Assembly (NCBI RefSeq): GCF_001494595.1
Contig: NZ_LN929907.1
Coordinates: 501,468-565,467 of the forward strand
DNA: 64,000 nucleotides
Source: Mycobacterium sp. M26
Lineage (GTDB): Bacteria; Actinomycetota; Actinomycetes; Mycobacteriales; Mycobacteriaceae
Reading direction: 5' to 3'
Made by a program: the position numbers and the translations under genes. Under the pieces are notes generated by a model. The model was not told the DNA's origin and did no database searches. It saw nothing but the letters and a program-made list of their open reading frames with translations. Positions 1 to 8,508 of the stretch are shown piece after piece; position 1 is the first letter of the stretch; the number at the start of each line of letters is the position of its first letter.

Positions 1-2
1 CG

Positions 3-1040
3 GGTGGTGACGCGATCGGCGGCCGGTACGCGGTCGGGTGTGACGGCGGGCGCAGCGTGGTGCGTAGGTCGGCAGGCATCGCGTTCGACGGGTGGGATGC
101 GACCACGAGCTATCTGATCGCCGAGGTCGAGGTGGGGCAGGAGCCGCCGTGGGGGATCCGCCATGACGCCATCGGTATCCACGGTCTGAGCAGGTTGGAC
201 GACGGGCCGGTGCGGGTCATGGTCACCGAACGGGAACTCGGCAGCGGCGTGGCCACTCTCGACGATCTCCGGGCCGGGCTGGTCAGTGTGTACGGCAGCG
301 ACTTCGGGGTGCACAGCCCCACCTCGGTGTCCCGGTTCACCGATATGGCCCGGCAGGCCACCGCCTACCGGGCGGGCCGCATCCTGCTGGCCGGCGACGC
401 GGCGCACGTGCATCACCCCGTCGGTGGGCAAGGCCTCAACACCGGCGTGCAGGACGCGGTGAACCTGGGCTGGAAACTGGGCCAGGTGGTCCGGGGCGTG
501 TCACCGGATCGCCTCCTGGACACCTATCACGACGAGCGTCACCCGGTGGGTGCAGCCGTCCTGCGCAACACCTTGGCGCAAAGACTGCTGCTGCGCCCGG
601 ACGACCGCAGCCAGGCCTTGCGCGAAACGATGACCGACCTGCTTGCGATGACCGAGCCCCGAACCCGGCTCGCGGCCAGGATGTCGGGCCTGGATATCCG
701 CTATGACCTGGGTGAAGGCCATCCGCTGCTGGGACGTCGGATGCCGGACCTGGACCTGCAGACAGCGGCCGGTCCGGTCCGGATGTTCGCTCTGCTGCAT
801 ACCGCGCGTTCGGTGTTGCTGAACCTGGGCCCGGCCGGGCGGTTCGCCGCTATCGCCGACGCTCATCGGCTACACATCCTCGACGCCGAATACGTTGGGG
901 CGTGGGAACTTCCGGGTATCGGCGCGGTCCCGGCGGCTGAGGCTGTCCTGGTGCGGCCGGACGGGCACGTGGCCTGGGTGGGTGCGGAGACCGACACCGC
1001 GCTGGGTGAGAGCTTGGCCACCTGGTGCGGTGTCGGGTAA
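3..1040 (+). CDS. FAD-dependent aromatic monooxygenase, 5' end outside window
   Basis: The reading frame is open from the left edge, and the first visible residues (GGRYAVGCDGGRSVVR) are the mid-protein DG motif of the PHBH-type FAD monooxygenases, so the start codon and the N-terminal GxGxxG fold lie outside the window. The second FAD-binding motif ILLAGDAAHVHHPVGGQGLN follows, then a C-terminal thioredoxin-like tail as in the PgaE/MhpA/rifampicin-hydroxylase group. The family uses NAD(P)H and O2 to hydroxylate aromatic or polyketide substrates; the substrate here cannot be told. The stop lies 54 bp before the cutinase gene. Confidence 0.85.
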   Translation, partial: GGDAIGGRYAVGCDGGRSVVRRSAGIAFDGWDATTSYLIAEVEVGQEPPWGIRHDAIGIHGLSRLDDGPVRVMVTERELGSGVATLDDLRAGLVSVYGSDFGVHSPTSVSRFTDMARQATAYRAGRILLAGDAAHVHHPVGGQGLNTGVQDAVNLGWKLGQVVRGVSPDRLLDTYHDERHPVGAAVLRNTLAQRLLLRPDDRSQALRETMTDLLAMTEPRTRLAARMSGLDIRYDLGEGHPLLGRRMPDLDLQTAAGPVRMFALLHTARSVLLNLGPAGRFAAIADAHRLHILDAEYVGAWELPGIGAVPAAEAVLVRPDGHVAWVGAETDTALGESLATWCGVG

Positions 1041-1094
1041 CGGTCGTCGATCCCATCGCGATCAACCTCCTGACCGTAGGGAAGGGATGTCGCC

Positions 1095-1889
1095 GTGTTT
1101 CGCCGTTTGGGATGGGCCGTGCTGGTGGCGGTGTTCGGGCTGTCCGGCCTGGCCACCGGTACCGCAGCCGCCGCATCGTCATGTGCCGACTACCACTGGA
1201 TCGGGGCCGCCGGCTCGGGGCAGCGCGACGGCGTCGCGTTGATGACCAACGCCGGCATGGGCGACGTGGTCTACCAGTCCTACCAGCAGCTGCGCAGCGA
1301 ACTGCTCGCCAGCGGCCGCACCATCGATGCCGAGGCTGTGCAGTACCCGGCGGCTCCCGTCCCGCTCAAGGGCGGCCTGGGCGGCTGGCTGGACTTCCTC
1401 GGCAGTGTCGGGGACGGCACCGATGCCGTCGCCAAGCAGTTCACCGCATTCACCGAACGCTGCCCGGACACCAAGGTCGTCCTCGCCGGGTACTCGCAGG
1501 GCGCGATGGTGGTGCACCGCAATCTGTACGCCCTGGCCGACAACCCGCAACTGGCCGCTGCCCTGCTGATCGCCGACGGCGACCGGCTGCCGGTGGATAC
1601 CACCGTCAATCTCGGCTCGACGGCGATCGCACCCAGCCGTGGCAAGGGTGTCGCCCAGGAGCACTCGCTGCTGGCCTCAGCCAACACGGCGATGCTGCCG
1701 CCGGCCGTCGGTGCCCGCACCGTCAGCATCTGCGACGTCGGCGACCCGGTCTGCGATTACGACGACACCGCGAAGGTGTCCGATGCCGCGATCGCCATCC
1801 ACACCGGATACTCGCCTTCCGCGTGGAACGGCGCGCTGTACAACCTCGTGGCCAGTGCTGCTCCCGTCCAGATCGCTCCGTTGACCTAG
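1095..1889 (+). CDS. Secreted cutinase-family serine esterase
   Basis: The 264-residue product has a signal peptide (hydrophobic stretch to about residue 27, ending AAAAS). The nucleophile motif GYSQGA gives Ser134. The Asp and His of the triad fit Asp217 (in CDVGDPVCDY) and His236 (IHTGY), with cysteines placed for the usual disulfides. Mycobacterial cutinase-like proteins are exported lipid or polyester hydrolases. The GTG start has a purine-rich GAAGGGA 7-8 nt upstream. The gene converges on the IclR gene with a 4-bp overlap of stop codons. Confidence 0.88.
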   Translation: MFRRLGWAVLVAVFGLSGLATGTAAAASSCADYHWIGAAGSGQRDGVALMTNAGMGDVVYQSYQQLRSELLASGRTIDAEAVQYPAAPVPLKGGLGGWLDFLGSVGDGTDAVAKQFTAFTERCPDTKVVLAGYSQGAMVVHRNLYALADNPQLAAALLIADGDRLPVDTTVNLGSTAIAPSRGKGVAQEHSLLASANTAMLPPAVGARTVSICDVGDPVCDYDDTAKVSDAAIAIHTGYSPSAWNGALYNLVASAAPVQIAPLT

Positions 1890-2770
1890 CCGTTCGGGCG
1901 GATCGCGTCGGCAGCCGCTATCAGCCGATGGCCGATCGCGGTGACCCGCTGCATCGGCACTGCGCTGAATGGGTGCACGGACAGGATCAGCGGCACCCGA
2001 TCCCGATGGTCGAACACCGGCACCGAGATCGAGGCAATGGGTTGCGGTCGAGGTGAATCCTCCTCGGGCGCAAGGCCGATCGTGGCGAACTCGACGAGCA
2101 GCTGTTCCATCATCGTGCGAACATGAGTCGGCACATCGTCGCGCAGCGCGCCGACCAACTGGGTCATCTGCCCCAGCGCGGGCGTGGTCCAGTCCACGTC
2201 GAATCCACGTTCGCGGGTCCGGATCAGCACCCGCTGCAGACGTTCGACGAGTTCGGGGTTCGTGGACCCGCTGCGCTCGATCCATGCGCGCTGTCCCGCC
2301 GGGCTGTCCCACGCGGCGAAGGCCACCCCGAAGGGTGGCGCGTAGGCGATGCGTTCTCCGGGGCGAGTGGTGTGTGAGCCCGCGGCGCCGGCTTCGAACG
2401 CGGTGATGATGAGCGCGTCGTCGACCCGCTCGACAACCGATGCCGCGTAGCCGAGGTCGGCGCCCACCTCGATGGCTGCCGCGTGCGCGGCGTGGGCCAG
2501 CGGGCGCACGGCGTCGGTGCGCGCTGCCACCACGGCCAGGGCGGGGCCGAGGGCGAACGTCTTGGTGAGCGGGTCGCGGGTGATCCAGCCGCGGTCGGTC
2601 AGCGTCTTGAGGATCGCGTGGGCGGTGGCCTGGGTGAGGGCCAGTTCACGAACGATGTCGGAGAACCGCAGGGTTTCGTTGCCGGGACGCGCGAGCAGTT
2701 CGACCACATCCAGCACGCGTGCCGTCGGGGCCGAGGTGGCTCCCCGCATCCTTGACTCCACCCGTCGCAC
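1886..2770 (-). CDS. IclR-family transcriptional regulator
   Basis: An N-terminal winged helix-turn-helix (about residues 15-75, ending ITRDPLTKTFALG) is followed by an IclR effector-binding domain with a typical RPGERIAYAPPFGVAFAAW segment. It is transcribed divergently from the alcohol dehydrogenase operon, and the 66-bp gap contains a palindrome (2804-2819), so it most likely controls that operon and itself. An internal ATG at 2749 is an alternative start that would remove seven residues. The ligand is unknown, but the neighbours suggest an alcohol, aldehyde or small cyclic compound. Confidence 0.85.
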   Translation of the reverse strand: MRRVESRMRGATSAPTARVLDVVELLARPGNETLRFSDIVRELALTQATAHAILKTLTDRGWITRDPLTKTFALGPALAVVAARTDAVRPLAHAAHAAAIEVGADLGYAASVVERVDDALIITAFEAGAAGSHTTRPGERIAYAPPFGVAFAAWDSPAGQRAWIERSGSTNPELVERLQRVLIRTRERGFDVDWTTPALGQMTQLVGALRDDVPTHVRTMMEQLLVEFATIGLAPEEDSPRPQPIASISVPVFDHRDRVPLILSVHPFSAVPMQRVTAIGHRLIAAADAIRPNG

Positions 2771-2803
2771 TTCCTACTGTCATCTTGAACTATCGAAAGA
2801 CTA

Positions 2804-2819
2804 TCTCGATTATTCGAGA
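2804..2819. promoter_or_regulatory. Candidate IclR operator palindrome
   Basis: TCTCGA-TTAT-TCGAGA is a perfect 6-bp inverted repeat with a 4-bp centre. It lies in the divergent gap between the IclR gene and the alcohol dehydrogenase gene, 17 bp before the ATG at 2837. IclR proteins bind short palindromes of this kind; binding here is inferred from position. Confidence 0.5.
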
Positions 2820-2836
2820 ATGCAAGGGAGTGTGGC

Positions 2837-3889
2837 ATGCGCGCGGTGGTGTTGCGGGACGGTCGGCTGGAGGTACGCGAAACCGCCGATCCCGAGCCGG
2901 GTCCGGGTGAACTCCTGCTGCGGACGCTGAGCACCGCGATCTGCGCCTCCGACGTCCATTTCATGGACCATCCCGAGGTCAGCAACGACGACCCGACCGG
3001 CCGATCGCTCTACGATCCGTCGCTCGACGTCGTCCTGGGCCACGAATTCGTCGGAGAGGTGATCGGTCACGGGCCGGGATGCGGCGACCAATATCCGATC
3101 GGGACCCGCGTCACCTCCATCCCGATCCGTCTCGTCAACGGTGGCGCCGACGGCTCGCGCATCATCGGCCAGCATCCCGAAGCCCAGGGCAGCTTCGCGG
3201 AGAAGGTCGTGGTCGCCGAAGTGATCGCCCGGGCGGTCGACGAGCAGGTGTCCGATGATGCCGCCGCACTCGTTGACGCCTTCGCTGTCGGGGAGTTCTA
3301 TGTTCGCGCCGCCGGTCTGCGGCCGGGGGAGGTGCCGATTGTCATCGGAGCCGGCGCCATCGGGCTCTCCGCGGTAGCCGCACTCGCAGCGCGCGGCATC
3401 GAGCCCATCATCGTCTCCGATTACAACGCCGAGCGGCGTGATCTGGCCCGCAATGGTTTTGGTGCACACATCACAGTCGACCCCGCCGAGCAGTCGCCGT
3501 TCGACATCTGGCGTACCTTGCGCACCGAACGCAACCTCTGGGGTCCGGCGGTGGTCTTCGAGTGCGTCGGTGCCCCCGGCCTGATCCAGAAAATCGTCGA
3601 GGGTTCCGAGATGGGCACCCGAATCTATTGCGCCGGTGGGTGGTACACCGGTGACAGCCTGGACATCACGACCGCGACCCGCCAGGGGGTCACCATTCAA
3701 TTCGGTGGGGGACCGATGCCGCAGGACTGGTACGGCACCCTCGACGCCATCGCCGCCGGGCGCTTGGACCCGCTGCCCAGCGTGGGTCGCGTCATCACCC
3801 TTGAGGAGGTGCCCGACGCGATCGATCTGGCCCGTCGCTCCGAAGGGCCACCGCGCATCATCGTCCACCCGAACGGAGAATCGGAATGA
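2837..3889 (+). CDS. Zinc-type alcohol dehydrogenase (MDR family)
   Basis: The 350-residue medium-chain dehydrogenase/reductase has the catalytic zinc ligands Cys36 (TAICASDVHFMD) and His69-Glu70 (GHEFVGEV), and a Rossmann NAD(P) site (IVIGAGAIGLSAVAALAARG). The four-cysteine structural-zinc loop of classical ADHs is absent, as in the Tdh/sorbitol-like MDR branch. It is the first gene of a three-gene operon (stops and starts overlap by 4 bp) with an NTF2-like protein and an SDR, which suggests a short oxidation pathway under IclR control. The substrate is not known. The SD is AAGGGAG before the ATG. Confidence 0.88.
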   Translation: MRAVVLRDGRLEVRETADPEPGPGELLLRTLSTAICASDVHFMDHPEVSNDDPTGRSLYDPSLDVVLGHEFVGEVIGHGPGCGDQYPIGTRVTSIPIRLVNGGADGSRIIGQHPEAQGSFAEKVVVAEVIARAVDEQVSDDAAALVDAFAVGEFYVRAAGLRPGEVPIVIGAGAIGLSAVAALAARGIEPIIVSDYNAERRDLARNGFGAHITVDPAEQSPFDIWRTLRTERNLWGPAVVFECVGAPGLIQKIVEGSEMGTRIYCAGGWYTGDSLDITTATRQGVTIQFGGGPMPQDWYGTLDAIAAGRLDPLPSVGRVITLEEVPDAIDLARRSEGPPRIIVHPNGESE

Positions 3890-4299
3890 GCGGATATCAA
3901 GACCGGCAGGATATTTCGGATCTTCTGATCCGCTATGCCACCGGTATCGACCGGCGCGACTGGGCACTGTTCCGCACTGTGTTCACCCAGGACTGTCACT
4001 GCGATTACGGTGAGATCGGGGTGTGGGATGGTGTCGACGCGGTCACCGAATTCATGGACGTGGCGCACGCCGGTGCCGGGCATCTGCTGCACCGGATCAC
4101 CAACCAGGTCATCGACGTCGACGGTGACCGGGCCACCGCACGCTCCTACGTCGACGTCTGGGTGATGGCTGCCGACAACGCATCCGGTGTCAACGCCTCC
4201 GGTTTCTACGACGACGAGATCGTCCGGACTGATGACGGCTGGCGGATCGCCCGGCGCACCTTCACCTCGGTGCGCATCAGTTTCGGCGGTCAGGGGTGA
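3886..4299 (+). CDS. SnoaL/NTF2-like small protein
   Basis: The 137-residue protein is a single cystatin-like alpha+beta domain of the SnoaL_4 type, which forms a small pocket in hydratases, cyclases, isomerases and ring-hydroxylating dioxygenase small subunits. The pattern DLLIRYATGIDRRDWALFR at the N-terminus is typical. It overlaps the ADH stop and the SDR start by 4 bp each (ATGA, GTGA), so translation is probably coupled. Its catalytic role cannot be assigned from sequence alone. Confidence 0.8.
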   Translation: MSGYQDRQDISDLLIRYATGIDRRDWALFRTVFTQDCHCDYGEIGVWDGVDAVTEFMDVAHAGAGHLLHRITNQVIDVDGDRATARSYVDVWVMAADNASGVNASGFYDDEIVRTDDGWRIARRTFTSVRISFGGQG

Positions 4300-5117
4300 G
4301 CGTGGACTTTGCCGACAAGTACGGTCCGTGGGCGTTGGTGGCCGGCGCCTCTGACGGGGTTGGTGCGGCGTTCTCCGACGCGCTGGCCGCCCGCGGCGTG
4401 AACGTTGTGCTGCTGGCCCGCCGTCAAGCGGTCCTCGATGAGGTGGCCCAGGGGATCAGGGACCGCCACGGCGTCCAGACCCGCACTCTGGCAATCGATC
4501 TCGGACAGCCGGATGCTGCGGCGGTCATCGCTGGGGCCACCGCAGACCTGGCGATCGGATTCCTGGTGTACTGCGCGGGCGCGGATCCCGACTTCCGCCA
4601 CTTCCTGACCAACTCGCTGGCGGCCGCCGAGGCCATGGTCCAGCGCAACTGCGTGGTGCTCATGCAGCTGTGCCACCATTTCGCGCCGGCGATGGTCGAC
4701 CGGGGCCGCGGCGGCATCGTGATCTTCGGCTCCGGTGCGGGCTTCGTCGGCGGACCCAACATGGTCGCGTACGGGGCGTCCAAGGCGTTCGACATGGTGT
4801 TCGCCGAGGCGCTGTGGAGTGAGCTGCACGGCGAGGGCGTCGACGTCATCGGCCTGATCCTGGGCAAGACCGATACCCCGGCGCTGCGGGCGCTCGAACA
4901 CGCGCGGGGCAATCTCGCCTCCCTCGACGACGCGCCATCGGACGCCGCTCCCGTCGCCGACGTGATCGACGCCGCGTTCAGCAACCTGACGAATGGGCCG
5001 ACGGTGCTCGTCGGCGAGCAGATGCGCGGTATCGGGCAGATGCTGGCGGCGATGGACCGCAACGACGCGGTCCGCCTGATGGCCCAGGCCATCGAGAACA
5101 CCATGGGGGCCGATTAA
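4296..5117 (+). CDS. Short-chain dehydrogenase/reductase
   Basis: A classical SDR of 273 residues. The cofactor loop reads GASDGVG instead of TGxxxGxG. The active-site pair Tyr159-x-x-x-Lys163 (AYGASK) and the preceding Ser (IFGSGAG) are present. It starts with GTG overlapping the NTF2-like gene by 4 bp and ends 4 bp inside the convergent toxin gene. With the MDR dehydrogenase it could catalyse consecutive redox steps on one compound; that is inference from the operon. Confidence 0.87.
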   Translation: MSVDFADKYGPWALVAGASDGVGAAFSDALAARGVNVVLLARRQAVLDEVAQGIRDRHGVQTRTLAIDLGQPDAAAVIAGATADLAIGFLVYCAGADPDFRHFLTNSLAAAEAMVQRNCVVLMQLCHHFAPAMVDRGRGGIVIFGSGAGFVGGPNMVAYGASKAFDMVFAEALWSELHGEGVDVIGLILGKTDTPALRALEHARGNLASLDDAPSDAAPVADVIDAAFSNLTNGPTVLVGEQMRGIGQMLAAMDRNDAVRLMAQAIENTMGAD

Positions 5118-5491
5118 TTCGCGCTGGCGGTCCAGAGCTCCAATGCTGTTGCGGCCTGGTGGTAGTCGGCCGTGCCCGAGGCCAGTTCGATAATCAGGTC
5201 GTAGGCCGCGTCGTCGGGTGCGTCGAGGGTGTATCCGTTGATTCCGTAGAACACGAGGGCTGCGAGCCAGCCAAGTCGCTTATTGCCGTCCACCAAGGGC
5301 TGGTGTCGGACGATCGACTCCACAAGAACAGCGGCCTTCTCGTGAAGCGTGGTGTAAGCATCGGCGCCGAAGGCTGACGATGCGGGACGATGGGCAGCCG
5401 AGTCCAGAAGTCCGATATCCCGGACATCGAGGCACCCGAGATCGTCTGCGAGCGTGAGCAAATCCTCGAGGGAGAGGTAAGCGGGACTCAC
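5114..5491 (-). CDS. Doc-type Fic-fold toxin
   Basis: The 125-residue protein carries the Doc motif H63-QPLV-D68-G-N-K-R72, the active site of phage P1 Doc-like toxins that phosphorylate elongation factor Tu. Length and fold order fit the Doc family. It overlaps the upstream antitoxin by 4 bp, the normal arrangement for a type II toxin-antitoxin pair. All key motif residues are intact, so it is probably active. Confidence 0.88.
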   Translation of the reverse strand: MSPAYLSLEDLLTLADDLGCLDVRDIGLLDSAAHRPASSAFGADAYTTLHEKAAVLVESIVRHQPLVDGNKRLGWLAALVFYGINGYTLDAPDDAAYDLIIELASGTADYHQAATALELWTASAN

Positions 5492-5691
5492 CGCGACAAA
5501 CGGTCGAGCAGGTCCGCGTACCGGGTGCGCCCTTCGGCGGACAATTGACGCACCTGCGCGTCGTGAGTACGACGAGCCGCAGCGTCCACAATCGCCCGGC
5601 AGGCGGCCTCCTGCTTGCTGATGCCGTCAGCTTCGGCCAGCAACGTCAGGGCGCGGTCCTGGTCTTCGGTCAAGCGCAGCGTCATGGCCAT
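5488..5691 (-). CDS. Antitoxin partner of the Doc toxin (ribbon-helix-helix type)
   Basis: The 67-residue protein begins with a CopG/RHH-like strand-helix-helix (MTLRLTEDQDRALTLLAEA) followed by a charged C-terminal tail that would neutralise the toxin. It sits directly before doc with a 4-bp overlap. A second in-frame ATG two codons downstream (5685) is an alternative start. The 19-bp palindrome 9 bp upstream of its start is the likely autoregulatory site. Confidence 0.8.
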   Translation of the reverse strand: MAMTLRLTEDQDRALTLLAEADGISKQEAACRAIVDAAARRTHDAQVRQLSAEGRTRYADLLDRLSR

Positions 5692-5699
5692 GGCACCGA

Positions 5700-5718
5700 T
5701 GGTATCACCGTGATACCA
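5700..5718. promoter_or_regulatory. Toxin-antitoxin operator palindrome
   Basis: TGGTATCAC-C-GTGATACCA is a perfect 9-bp inverted repeat around one central base, 9 bp upstream of the antitoxin start. RHH antitoxins bind such repeats to repress their own operon. The position and perfection make this a strong operator candidate. Confidence 0.65.
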
Positions 5719-5829
5719 GATTCCTCGGTGTTGTCTCGGCAGCTCACACCAGGGGGTTTAGCGTTCCCGGATCTGGCTATCCCTGCTGCGAAGGCACGTT
5801 GGACCGACCCAGATTGGAGTTTCATCCCG

Positions 5830-6096
5830 ATGAGGTTGAAGGAAATCCTGGCCGGCGCCGCGGTCGCAGGCGCACTGACCGCAGGTGCCATGGGAGCCGG
5901 ACTTGCCACGGCAAACGCGGAAGGACCGATGCCCCCGCCCGCGCCGCCGGCCGGGCCTGACGTCGGCACCCCGCCGGCATGGGCGCCCCCGCAGCCGGTC
6001 CCGCCGGCCTGGGCCGCCGGCAACAAGCAGGTGTGGGACGAAGGCTGGAACCACTGGGGCGTGTGGATCAACGGAGTATTCGTTCCCACGTTCTGA
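5830..6096 (+). CDS. Small secreted proline-rich protein
   Basis: The 88-residue product has a signal peptide (LAGAAVAGALTAGAMGAGLATANA), a Pro/Ala-rich middle and a conserved-looking end (WNHWGVWINGVFVPTF). Small exported proteins with this aromatic C-terminus recur in mycobacteria, but no function is known to me. The ATG at 5830 was chosen because the signal peptide starts there; the frame is open further upstream but is not protein-like. A strong hairpin follows the stop. Confidence 0.7.
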   Translation: MRLKEILAGAAVAGALTAGAMGAGLATANAEGPMPPPAPPAGPDVGTPPAWAPPQPVPPAWAAGNKQVWDEGWNHWGVWINGVFVPTF

Positions 6097-6113
6097 TCTC
6101 ACGGCTGAGGTAG

Positions 6114-6142
6114 GCGGGGTCGTTCCCAGGGAACGGCCCCGC
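6114..6142. terminator. Rho-independent-like hairpin
   Basis: GCGGGG-T-CGTTCCC pairs with GGGAACG-G-CCCCGC across a very tight loop, giving a 13-bp stem with one wobble, followed by TTAT. It lies between the small secreted protein and the Nudix gene and probably ends the former's transcript. Confidence 0.65.
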
Positions 6143-6155
6143 TTATCGTCGTAGC

Positions 6156-6872
6156 GTGGCGATCATCTACGACGAGGTGCTGCGTGAGCAGATCCGTGGT
6201 CACCTGTCCGGCCATCAGCGACGCACCGTGACCGACCCCACCAAGCGGCACGCCGCCGTCGCGGTCGTCCTGGTCGACTCCGAAACCGGCGAGGACCGGG
6301 TCGACCCGGCTGACGTCGATGACTGGATTGACGGGCGCCCGATGGAGGACGGACTGGACGGCCGGATGATCGACGTATCCGGCGGCGCGGCTTTCTTCCT
6401 GTGCCGCAGAGCATCCCGGTTGCGCGCCCATGCCGCGCAGTGGGCACTGCCCGGTGGCCGCCTCGACGATGGGGAAACCGCGGTGCAGGCCGCGCTGCGG
6501 GAACTCGACGAAGAGGTCGGAGTGGCGCTGCCGGATTCCGCGGTGCTGGGATTGCTCGACGACTACCCCACCCGGTCCGGCTATGTCATCACCCCGGTGG
6601 TGATCTGGGGTGGCGGTCGGCTGGACCCCAAACCTGCACCCGATGAGGTCGTCGCCGTGTACCGGGTCGGACTGCATCAGCTCCAGCGCGAGGATTCGCC
6701 GCGGTTCATCAGCATCGCTGAGAGCCCGCGGCCGGTGGTTCAGATTCCGCTGGGCAACGATCTCATCCACGCCCCCACCGGTGCGGTGCTGCTGCAGCTG
6801 CGGTGGCTGTGCCTGGAGGGCCGCCACGATCCGGTCGACGAACTCGAACAGCCGCTCTTCGCCTGGAAGTAG
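6156..6872 (+). CDS. Nudix hydrolase
   Basis: The 238-residue protein carries a complete Nudix box at about residues 100-122 (GGRLDDGETAVQAALRELDE followed by EVGV), which binds Mg2+ and cleaves nucleoside diphosphate-X substrates. The surrounding sequence resembles CoA- or NDP-sugar-type Nudix enzymes, but the substrate is not determined. The start is a GTG 14 bp after the upstream hairpin, without a clear Shine-Dalgarno. It ends 7 bp before the convergent DUF1254 gene. Confidence 0.85.
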   Translation: MAIIYDEVLREQIRGHLSGHQRRTVTDPTKRHAAVAVVLVDSETGEDRVDPADVDDWIDGRPMEDGLDGRMIDVSGGAAFFLCRRASRLRAHAAQWALPGGRLDDGETAVQAALRELDEEVGVALPDSAVLGLLDDYPTRSGYVITPVVIWGGGRLDPKPAPDEVVAVYRVGLHQLQREDSPRFISIAESPRPVVQIPLGNDLIHAPTGAVLLQLRWLCLEGRHDPVDELEQPLFAWK

Positions 6873-6879
6873 TTGCGCG

Positions 6880-8508
6880 TCAGAGCCGTTGGATACCCGG
6901 CGGCGTCCAGCTGCCGTCCAGCGCCGACTGCTGAGGCACGTAGTTGCGCAGATACACCCCGAACGATCCGGCCGGAATGGGAAGCCAGTTCGCCCCCGCA
7001 TCACCGGGATCGGTGGTGGAGAAGATGATGTCGATGGAGCCGTCGGGACGGGTGACGAGTTCGTCGGGCCGGCTGCTGCTGACGCTGTAGCGGTTCTCCG
7101 GATTCTGCACCAGGTTGCCGTCACCGTCGTAAACCGTCACCGACCAGAATGCATCCGACGGGGGCGCCTGCCCGGGGGCGAAGTGCAGCACATAGGAGCT
7201 GCAGCCGTTGAGCGGCAACAGATGAGAGTCCAGCAGCGCCGAGGAGTACATCGCCTCGTCCGGGGTGTTGGCGATCAACCCGACCTGGGCCACCCCGGCC
7301 CGCAGCACGTAGTTGGTGCCGAAGTTGCCGATTGACGAGTCGGGGATCGCCCAGCCCTTGTGCTGTACCGCCGACACCAGCTGGGTCAGATTCGCCAGCG
7401 TGGGTAGCAGTGCGGCGGTGGCCTTGACGGCCAGGTCGGCAGCCAGCCGCGACAGCGGACCCAGACCTGATCCGGCGACCGTCAGCCCTGGGCCGACGCC
7501 GATCCGGGCCAGCGTGGCCAGGGTGGGGTCGTCGCGCGCGGGCGGCGGATTGGCTGCCATCGCGGCGCTGATTGCGTCGAGGTAGTCCAGGCCCGGCTTC
7601 GGCTGCGGCCCGGTCGGTGCGGTGCCGCCGGTGGGGGTCAGCGAGTACTGGTTGATGAGCGCGATCGCCTGCTGCTGGTCGGCCGCGTCGCCGGCCAGCG
7701 TACGGCCGAGCATCAGGATGCTGCTGTAGGGCACCTCGACCACCTGGGCTCCGGCAGGGATATCGCCCTGCGGTCCGCCAGACCACACCAGTGCGTACGT
7801 GCCGGGCCCCGAACCCGTTGTGCGTGAACCGATATAGCCCACCACGTTGGTGTACGGGTCGGTGAGCTGGAAACTGAAGTAGCGATCGCCCATGTCGGGG
7901 ATCGACAGCACCACCGGGCCGCCTGACAGGTCGAGTTCGGCCAGCGAGTAGAAGGTGTCGGTGTTGGGTCGCTTCCCGCCGCCGATCGCCTTCCAGATCG
8001 GGTCGACGTCGGGATTGGCGAAGCTGGTCAGCGAGTAGATCGTGTTGAGGCTCTCGGTGGTCTGGCGCACCCGCTCGTATTCCATGAGCGGGTAGCCGTA
8101 GATGTAGGCCTGTGCGGCGATGATCGCGGCCCGCACCGGGCCGACGAAGCCGCCGGTGACCGAAGCCGGCTGCTGTGCTGCCTGAGCGGTAGTGGTCGGT
8201 ACGACGCGGGCTGGCACCCCCGTGCTACGGAGTGCCCGGGCGCTCTGCGCCGACGTGCGGGTGGGGCTGGCTGCAGCCGGCGACGCCACCCGGCGAGCCG
8301 CCGACGACGGCGCGGAGGACCGGGCCGGTTTGGCTGCCGACCGGGCGCTGCTGCCGTGCGAGGCAGATGTCGTTGCGTGCTGGCCGGTGTCGTCACCGGG
8401 TGCGGCATGGGCTACCGCTGCGCCGCCGAGGACTGCCAAGCCCATCCCCGCCGCGACTACGCCGGCCTGTGCCCAGCGCCGTCGTCCCGCGCTCACCGGG
8501 TGCGGCAT
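6880..8508 (-). CDS. Secreted DUF1254/DUF1214 protein with altered N-terminus
   Basis: After a signal peptide (AGVVAAGMGLAVLGGAAVAHA) and a Ser/Ala-rich linker, the mature part shows the DUF1254 start (AAQAYIYGYPLMEYERVRQ) and a DUF1214 end (FWSVTVYDGDGNLVQNPENR). These domains occur in exported proteins of unclear enzymatic function. The 542-residue reading starts at an ATG (8508) with no visible SD. A perfect 100-bp tandem duplication (8393-8592) has pushed the better-supported start at 8605, which has GGAGGGG 5 nt upstream on this strand, out of frame. Expression of the full protein is therefore doubtful. Confidence 0.75.
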   Translation of the reverse strand: MPHPVSAGRRRWAQAGVVAAGMGLAVLGGAAVAHAAPGDDTGQHATTSASHGSSARSAAKPARSSAPSSAARRVASPAAASPTRTSAQSARALRSTGVPARVVPTTTAQAAQQPASVTGGFVGPVRAAIIAAQAYIYGYPLMEYERVRQTTESLNTIYSLTSFANPDVDPIWKAIGGGKRPNTDTFYSLAELDLSGGPVVLSIPDMGDRYFSFQLTDPYTNVVGYIGSRTTGSGPGTYALVWSGGPQGDIPAGAQVVEVPYSSILMLGRTLAGDAADQQQAIALINQYSLTPTGGTAPTGPQPKPGLDYLDAISAAMAANPPPARDDPTLATLARIGVGPGLTVAGSGLGPLSRLAADLAVKATAALLPTLANLTQLVSAVQHKGWAIPDSSIGNFGTNYVLRAGVAQVGLIANTPDEAMYSSALLDSHLLPLNGCSSYVLHFAPGQAPPSDAFWSVTVYDGDGNLVQNPENRYSVSSSRPDELVTRPDGSIDIIFSTTDPGDAGANWLPIPAGSFGVYLRNYVPQQSALDGSWTPPGIQRL

